64,000 nucleotides of DNA from contig JBEKYM010000008.1 in the NCBI GenBank assembly GCA_049510975.1, positions 29,974-93,973 of the forward strand, read 5' to 3'. Source of the stretch: JAKACA01 sp049510975. GTDB lineage: Bacteria; Actinomycetota; Acidimicrobiia; Acidimicrobiales; Bog-793. Under the pieces are notes generated by a model. It was not told the origin of the DNA. It saw nothing but the letters and a program-made list of their open reading frames with translations, and did not search any database. Below, piece after piece: positions 61,075 through 64,000 of the stretch. The stretch's first letter is position 1; each line of letters begins with the position of its first letter. Both the position numbers and the translations under genes were made by a program.

Positions 61075-61088
61075 ACTGACTGTTCAGT
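61075..61088. promoter_or_regulatory. Palindromic operator (ACTGA-N4-TCAGT), TetR-like
   Basis: Perfect five-base arms around four bases, centred in the 67-base gap between two divergent catabolic genes. Style fits TetR-family operators in actinobacterial lipid or ring catabolism. No regulator gene is next to it. Confidence 0.45.
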
Positions 61089-61106
61089 TTATGTCAGCGT
61101 TCGAGG

Positions 61107-62339
61107 ATGCGCACGGGGCAATGGGCTGGGTCCGGTGATCAGGTGGCCGACGCCGTCGTCATCGGCGGGGGGACCGTCGGGGGCTGGTGCGCCTGGTGGC
61201 TGCGCCAGGCCGGCCTCGAGCGAGTCGCCGTCGTCGAGCGATCCACTCTCGGGCGGGGTGCTTCCAGCCGGGCGGCCGGCATGGTGCGGAGCCAGGGCGG
61301 CACGCCGGCGGCCGTGCGCCTCGGGATGTGGAGCCGTGACTTCTATCTGCGCCAGAGCGAGGAGCTCGGGGTCGATTCGGGTTTCGTGGCGCAGGGGTAC
61401 TTCATGCCGGCCTTCTCGCAGGGCGAGGTCGCTGTCGGGCGCGCCCGAGTCGCCATGCAACGAGAGCTCGGCCTCGACGTCTTCTGGTTGGAGGGCGACG
61501 ACGTCGCTTCGGTCAACCCGACGATGGCGGCGTCGTGCTGCCTCGGGGGCTCCTATGCCGCCGGCGACGGCTACCTCGATCCGCCGCGCAACGTCCTCGC
61601 CTATGCCGTGGCACTCGCTCGTGCCGGCGTGTCGTTGCGGGAGCGCACGGAGTTCTGCGGGCTGCGGGTCTCCGCCGCCGGCGCCGTGACCGGCGTGGCG
61701 ACGAGCGGCGGCACGATCGCCACCGAGCGGGTGGTGTTGACGGGGGGGCCCGACCTCGCCAGCGTCGGACGGATCGCCGGCGTCACCGTGCACGCCGGCG
61801 GCACCCGGCACCAGGTCGCCGTGACCGAGCCGCACCCGGCCTTCTCGCCAGAGGTCATGGGCGCCATGGTGTTCGACCTCCCGAACGGCCTCTACTGGCG
61901 GCCGGAGGACGGCGGGCTCCTGTTCGGCATGTCCAACCCGGACGAGCCGCCCGGGCCGGCCCGGGACGTGGACTGGCCGTACCTCGAGACGATGCGAAGC
62001 CGTCTGGCCGAGCTCGTCCCGCTGAGCGCCGGCTTGGCGTTGCGGCGGGTGTGGGCGGCCACGATCGACTACACATCCGATCACCTGCCGATCCTCGGGC
62101 CCGCCCTCGGCCCGGACGGACCGCTCGTGGGCGTCACGGTGGCGTCCGCCGGCGGTCACGGGATGATGTGGGGGCCGGCGGTCGCTCGTGTCGCCGCCGA
62201 TCTGGCCCTCGGCCTCGAGACCACCGTCATCGACGACGTTGGTTCCCTTGGGCTCGACCGGTTCGACGCCGAGGGCAACAGCCGTCTGGACCCCGACCCG
62301 ATTGCACTGCCATTTCCAGAAAGGACTGCTCTTTCATGA
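61107..62339 (+). CDS. FAD-dependent oxidoreductase (DAO family)
   Basis: A 410-residue D-amino-acid-oxidase-fold flavoprotein. The FAD motif ADAVVIGGGTVGGWCAWWL begins near residue 14. Others are RGASSRAAGMVRS and the late HLPILGPAL with SAGGHGMMWGPAVA. It resembles sarcosine/dimethylglycine-type oxidases by fold. ATG 61107 is used although GTG 61143 would sit right before the FAD motif. It overlaps the cupin gene by four bases (ATGA), so the two are coupled. Confidence 0.85.
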   Translation: MRTGQWAGSGDQVADAVVIGGGTVGGWCAWWLRQAGLERVAVVERSTLGRGASSRAAGMVRSQGGTPAAVRLGMWSRDFYLRQSEELGVDSGFVAQGYFMPAFSQGEVAVGRARVAMQRELGLDVFWLEGDDVASVNPTMAASCCLGGSYAAGDGYLDPPRNVLAYAVALARAGVSLRERTEFCGLRVSAAGAVTGVATSGGTIATERVVLTGGPDLASVGRIAGVTVHAGGTRHQVAVTEPHPAFSPEVMGAMVFDLPNGLYWRPEDGGLLFGMSNPDEPPGPARDVDWPYLETMRSRLAELVPLSAGLALRRVWAATIDYTSDHLPILGPALGPDGPLVGVTVASAGGHGMMWGPAVARVAADLALGLETTVIDDVGSLGLDRFDAEGNSRLDPDPIALPFPERTALS

Positions 62340-62701
62340 CTGAGACCGCTGCCGGCCCCGTGGGGCTCCCGAAAGTGAGCGACGCCGCTTCGGCTGAGCT
62401 CGAGGACTGGGGGCCGCTCGAGGAGGCAACCGGGCCGGAGATGACGACTCGAGGCTTCACGCTGTGGAAGAACGAGGAGACCGAGGCTGAGTCCGGCATC
62501 TGGGAGTGCACCGCCGGCCCGTCCCGCTGGAAGCTCGAGACGAACGAGTTCGTGCACGTCGTCTCCGGCGAGATGACCGTGACCGAGGACGGTGGCTCGC
62601 CCGTGCACCTCGGCCCTGGCGACACCGTCGTCTTCCCGCTCGGCTGGAACGGCACCTGGGACATCCACTCCACCCTGCGCAAGCTCTACGTGATCTTCTG
62701 A
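62336..62701 (+). CDS. Cupin-domain protein
   Basis: A 121-residue cupin of the cupin_3 (PF05899) type. FTLWKNEETEAESGIWECTAG, then EFVHVVSGEMTVTEDGG and GPGDTVVFPLGWNGTWDI carry the barrel; the metal His of motif 1 is replaced by a VHVV stretch. Proteins of this type often sit with flavin or amine catabolic enzymes. It is translationally coupled to the FAD oxidase gene. Confidence 0.82.
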   Translation: MTETAAGPVGLPKVSDAASAELEDWGPLEEATGPEMTTRGFTLWKNEETEAESGIWECTAGPSRWKLETNEFVHVVSGEMTVTEDGGSPVHLGPGDTVVFPLGWNGTWDIHSTLRKLYVIF

Positions 62702-62711
62702 GCCCGGCGCC

Positions 62712-62781
62712 GGCGTGGCGCGCCGCCAAACCGTCGCACGCCGGCGAATTGGCGGCGCACGCCGGCGGCGACCGCCACGCC
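62712..62781. terminator. Nested inverted repeats between convergent genes
   Basis: Outer arms GGCGTGGCG (62712-62720) and CGCCACGCC (62773-62781); alternative inner arms GCGCCGCCAA (62720-62729) and TTGGCGGCGC (62749-62758). The structure fills the 126-base gap between the cupin stop and the synthetase stop and could end both transcripts. Confidence 0.5.
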
Positions 62782-62827
62782 AACGCCGGGCGGCGAGCCG
62801 ACGGCGAGGGTCGGACCGAGCAGGACC

Positions 62828-64000
62828 TCAGCGACCCACGACGAGGGCGTCGAGAGCGAGGGCCCCCCATGGCCCGCAGCGCAACGGGTTCACGTCCAGT
62901 GCTTCGACGGCCTCCCCGAGCTCGCCGGCGAGGCCCGACAAGGCAACGACTGCTGACGCCACGGCGTCGACGTCGGCCGCCGGCGCCCCCCGCACGCCAT
63001 CGAGCACCGGGCGCACGGCAAGGCGGTCGAGCAGGCGGTGGGCGCCGGCGAGGTCGAGGGGCGGGAGCCCGACGGCGCGGTCTGCCAGCACTTCGACGAG
63101 GATGCCGCCGGCTCCGACGACCACGACCGGCCCCAGCAAAGGGTCGCGGACGATCCCGAGCGCCAGCTCCGGGCCCGCCGGCGCCGTCGCCATCACGAGG
63201 GCGCCAGGGCCGAGGCGTCCCGCCAGCTCCTCGTAGGCCCGGGCGACCTCGCCGGCCGAGGACAGCCCGAGGACGACGCCGCCGACGTCGGACTTGTGGG
63301 CGACCGCAGGGTCGTCGGTCTTGAGCACGACAGGAAACCCGATGCGCTCGGCAGCAGCCACGGCCTCGTCAGCGCCGGCAACGCCGGCGAAGCCAGGCAC
63401 GGCGAGGCCGTAGTCCCCGAGGAGAGCCAGCGACTCGCCGCCGGCGAGCGGTTCGGTGGACGACAAGCGAGCGAGCCATCGCCGGCGGCGGGCGACATCG
63501 ACCACCGCCGGCTCGACTGCCACCCGGCGCTGGTTCTCGCTGAAGGCGAGCAGGTGTCCCAGCGCCAGCAAGCCGCTGCGAGTGCCCTCCAGTACCGGGA
63601 TGCCGGCATCGCGAAGCCGCCGGGCCTCCGGGCGGTCGAGGGCGCTGGGGACGTTGGAGAGGAGGCAGAGGGGTTTCTCGGTCACGTTCCAGGTGTCGAC
63701 GAGCGCTTCGGGGTAGGCGGTGTCGCCGTCGAGCTCGGGGATGAGATCGACGCAGAGGGCGGCGGCGTCGACGGCCTCGTCCTCGGCGAGCACGAGCAGG
63801 CAGTTGCCGAACAGGTCGCGGGTGCCGGCACCGGTGCCCCAGACGTCGAGCGGGTTCGCGGGTACGAGCCCTGGGTCGAGCATGGCGGCCAACGCCCCAT
63901 GGGTCGCCTCGGAGATCTCGGCGAAACCCACCCCGACCGCATTGGCCACGTCGGCCACGAGCGCCCGCTCTGCGCCCGAGTCGTGCACCGAGGCGATGCC
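62828..64000 (-). CDS. Acetate/acyl-CoA ligase (ADP-forming) family protein, N-terminus cut
   Basis: A partial protein of about 390 residues covering the C-terminal half of an acyl-CoA synthetase (NDP-forming). Visible parts are EATHGALAAMLDPGLVPANP with NPLDVWGTGAGT, an ATP-grasp domain (FPVVLKTDDPAVAHKSDVGG, GVVLGLSSAGEVARAYEEL), GPVVVVGAGGILVEVL and the ending VEALDVNPLRCGPWGALALD. It makes acyl-CoA with ATP. The CoA-binding N-terminal domain lies beyond the right edge. Convergent with the cupin gene. Confidence 0.88.
   Translation of the reverse strand, partial: GIASVHDSGAERALVADVANAVGVGFAEISEATHGALAAMLDPGLVPANPLDVWGTGAGTRDLFGNCLLVLAEDEAVDAAALCVDLIPELDGDTAYPEALVDTWNVTEKPLCLLSNVPSALDRPEARRLRDAGIPVLEGTRSGLLALGHLLAFSENQRRVAVEPAVVDVARRRRWLARLSSTEPLAGGESLALLGDYGLAVPGFAGVAGADEAVAAAERIGFPVVLKTDDPAVAHKSDVGGVVLGLSSAGEVARAYEELAGRLGPGALVMATAPAGPELALGIVRDPLLGPVVVVGAGGILVEVLADRAVGLPPLDLAGAHRLLDRLAVRPVLDGVRGAPAADVDAVASAVVALSGLAGELGEAVEALDVNPLRCGPWGALALDALVVGR

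Overview
The window is a stretch of a high-GC chromosome from an actinobacterium. Support for this: two mycothiol-type DinB/maleylpyruvate-isomerase-family proteins (11542-10844 and 13681-13208), an EgtB ergothioneine enzyme, three WS/DGAT wax-ester/triacylglycerol synthases, two AfsR/SARP-type regulators, DUF1707, DUF3052 and DUF2630 proteins, and abundant GTG/TTG starts. A class such as Acidimicrobiia fits the style, but that is inference. I see no rRNA, tRNA, CRISPR array, prophage or insertion sequence. Coding density is very high and no gap between genes exceeds 300 bases. Both ends cut genes: a UvrA-like ATPase on the left and an acyl-CoA synthetase on the right.

Layout. 1-7.2 kb: UvrA-like ATPase and glyoxalase-fold protein, divergent ECF sigma factor with a SnoaL-like tail, a PH-like protein, and a 965-residue AfsR/SARP regulator divergent from a small secreted protein. 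7.3-15 kb: two membrane proteins, cupin, SDR, mycothiol-type proteins, a dimethylformamidase-like protein and a lipase-like hydrolase. 15-19 kb: a complete sulfate/thiosulfate ABC importer. 19-23 kb: DUF1684 protein, a lipoprotein penicillin-binding protein, an MBL hydrolase and an NTF2-like protein. 23.4-26.2 kb: tandem WS/DGAT genes. 26.2-28.8 kb: DUF4349 lipoprotein divergent from an ECF sigma/anti-sigma pair. 28.9-35.7 kb: a STAND ATPase regulator with its SARP module at the C-terminus, Fur-type repressor, alpha-L-fucosidase, nucleotidyltransferase and small proteins.

35.7-39.9 kb: two beta-lactamase-like serine hydrolases flank the most notable locus, a two-gene operon of a nitrobindin-like heme-binding beta-barrel protein and a Family 1 encapsulin shell protein. 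The beta-barrel protein ends in a flexible linker and a short tail (LGIGDLR) that looks like an encapsulin cargo-loading peptide. I read it as a heme-protein nanocompartment, perhaps for nitric oxide, peroxynitrite or peroxide chemistry. 40-51 kb: EgtB, an AtuA-family protein, a penicillin-binding protein, a Bcp peroxiredoxin, secreted proteins, a universal stress protein, an alcohol dehydrogenase, PPOX and DUF3052 proteins. 51-57 kb: SGNH lipoprotein, nitroreductase, AcuI-like reductase, patatin, MBL hydrolase, orn and dut. 57-64 kb: third WS/DGAT, then a probable catabolic cluster (Rieske oxygenase, acyl-CoA dehydrogenase, FAD oxidase, cupin, acyl-CoA synthetase).

A recurrent regulatory theme is the leaderless start. 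At about fifteen genes a TANNNT-type hexamer ends 5-8 bases before the start codon and no Shine-Dalgarno sequence is present. Other genes have clear AGGAGG-type sites, and these two signals were used to choose starts. Many operon genes overlap by four bases (ATGA or GTGA).
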